A stretch of DNA of 7,097 bases, from NCBI GenBank assembly GCA_030656535.1, contig JAUSPL010000514.1, positions 1 to 7,097 of the forward strand. Direction: 5' to 3'. The notes under the pieces are model-generated. The model had not been told where the DNA came from and ran no database searches. It was given only the letters and a program-made list of their open reading frames with translations. The position numbers were made by a program, and so were the translations under genes. Below are positions 6,151 through 7,097 of this stretch, piece by piece; the stretch's first letter is position 1; every line of letters starts with the position of its first letter. This DNA comes from Gemmobacter sp. (GTDB lineage Bacteria; Pseudomonadota; Alphaproteobacteria; Rhodobacterales; Rhodobacteraceae).

Positions 6151-7097
6151 TTGCCCCCCCGGACCCGATGAAGCAGATCGGTCGCAGTGCCCGCGATGCC
6201 TTTGCGCAGGTACATGGCGGTCAGCACAAGGATGATGCCCAGCACAATCAGGTTGGACCCCGGCATCATGCCGCCCAGTTCGGCGCGCAACATGCCTTCC
6301 AGCGGGACGACCAGCAATGCGCCCAACAACGGGCCGTAAATCGTGCCAATCCCCCCGATCAGCGCGATCAGCGCGATCTTCACCCCAATGTCGAACAACG
6401 AAAACAGGGACGGCGGATCGACAACCCGCACATACATCAAGAACAGCACCCCCCCGCAGGCGGTCAGCGCGGCGCTGATGCCCATGCCCACAAGCTTGGT
6501 GCGCAGCACGTCGATGCCCGCAGCCTCGGCAGTGTCTTCGTTGTCGTGCACCGCGCGCAGCTGGTAGCCAAGGCGCGAACGCGTAACAGCCGCCATCACG
6601 ATCAGTGCAACGGCCAGAAAGCCCAGCATGAGAATGGCATAGCTCATCCTGTCGCGGAAAATCATGTTGTGCAGCCCAGCCTTGAACGGAATGGACAGGC
6701 CCTGCGCGCCCCCGGTGATCGGGGTGAAATACATGGCCAGCGCCAGCACCACTTCGGTCATCGCCATTGTAGCAATGGCAAAGAACGGCCCACGTAGCCG
6801 GAACACCGGCCAGGATACCAGCATGGAAAACGCGGCGGCCACGGCAGCAGCGGGCAAAAGCGCCAGCCAGGGTGACAGGCCAAAGTCAAGATGCATGCGT
6901 GCCGCGATATACGCCCCGAAGGCAAAGAACACCGAATGCCCAAGGCTGAACTGGCCACCCAGCCCGCCGATGATATTCCACGAGGTTGAAAGCGCGGCGA
7001 ACAGGAATGTCGTTGCCAGCAGGTTCTGGGCAAAGCTGTTGCCCATGAACACGACGATCAGCCCTGCACAGCTGGCTAGCACCAGCGCAAGAACGGG
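6147..7097 (-). CDS. livM: ABC transporter permease, LivM type, 5' end cut by window edge
   Basis: An inner-membrane permease of the HAAT importer family. The frame is open through the right edge (the last visible codons read PVLALVLAS), so the true start lies beyond 7097; a GTG at 7082 is only an internal possibility. About 316 residues are visible out of a usual 320-350. Family hallmarks are WNIIGGLGGQFSLGHSVFF, then RLRGPFFAIATMAMTEVV, the cytoplasmic loop SRLGYQLRAVHDNEDTAEAAGI that contacts the ATPases, and the C-terminal GGIGTIYGPLLGA. Several hydrophobic stretches fit the eight or more membrane segments of LivM. The stop overlaps the livG start as ATGA. The partner permease LivH and the periplasmic binding protein are not in the window and are expected upstream, to the right. 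Confidence 0.93.
   Translation of the reverse strand, partial: PVLALVLASCAGLIVVFMGNSFAQNLLATTFLFAALSTSWNIIGGLGGQFSLGHSVFFAFGAYIAARMHLDFGLSPWLALLPAAAVAAAFSMLVSWPVFRLRGPFFAIATMAMTEVVLALAMYFTPITGGAQGLSIPFKAGLHNMIFRDRMSYAILMLGFLAVALIVMAAVTRSRLGYQLRAVHDNEDTAEAAGIDVLRTKLVGMGISAALTACGGVLFLMYVRVVDPPSLFSLFDIGVKIALIALIGGIGTIYGPLLGALLVVPLEGMLRAELGGMMPGSNLIVLGIILVLTAMYLRKGIAGTATDLLHRVRGGK

Noticed and set aside
6117..6797. Plus-strand open frame of 226 codons opposite livM and the start of livG
   Set aside because: Its composition (very rich in Gln, His, Arg) is that expected from reading a membrane-protein gene backwards, and the minus-strand LivM motifs are unambiguous.

Overview
The window looks like an accessory stretch of a GC-rich alphaproteobacterial genome. 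That assignment is inferred from base composition, codon choice and gene style; Rhodobacterales or a relative is plausible, but no rRNA or other marker is present. It has two parts: a mobile-element scar on the left (about 1-1245) and a small catabolic and transport locus on the right (about 1246-7097).

Mobile-element scar. An ISL3-family insertion sequence is bounded by nearly perfect 41-base inverted repeats (24-64 and 1205-1245, 39 of 41 matching). Its transposase lies on the minus strand but is broken. The zinc-finger N-terminus is at 850-1163, the C-terminal end of the catalytic domain is at 53-406, and the middle is gone. In its place is the 3' end of an IS66-family element in the opposite orientation (about 407-849), with the last part of its transposase and its GTAAGCG-type terminal end intact. 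The simplest history is that IS66 inserted into ISL3 and one later deletion removed the left part of IS66 together with the middle of ISL3.

Catabolic and transport locus. Two plus-strand genes lie 22 bases apart and probably form an operon: a hormone-sensitive-lipase-type (family IV) esterase (1404-2324) and an NAD(P)-dependent aldehyde dehydrogenase (2347-3840). Converging on them from the right is a minus-strand series: the permease livM (6147 to beyond the right edge), the ATPases livG (5425-6150) and livF (4709-5428), joined by ATGA overlaps, and then, after a 77-base gap, a GntR/FCD-type regulator (3888-4631). A GC-rich hairpin at 3846-3875 lies between the converging ends.

How they may work together. 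The transporter is of the branched-chain amino acid (HAAT) type, a family that also carries amides, urea and small aromatic or aliphatic acids. The esterase would release an alcohol or acid, the dehydrogenase would oxidise an aldehyde to the acid, and the regulator would sense a carboxylate. The substrate cannot be read from the sequence. A perfect palindrome, GTCAAA-TAA-TTTGAC, at 1330-1344 overlaps a -10-like AATAAT upstream of the esterase and is the best candidate operator for the regulator. I saw no CRISPR array, tRNA, phage module, toxin-antitoxin pair or clearly new system. The points most worth a second look are the operator and the nested IS scar.
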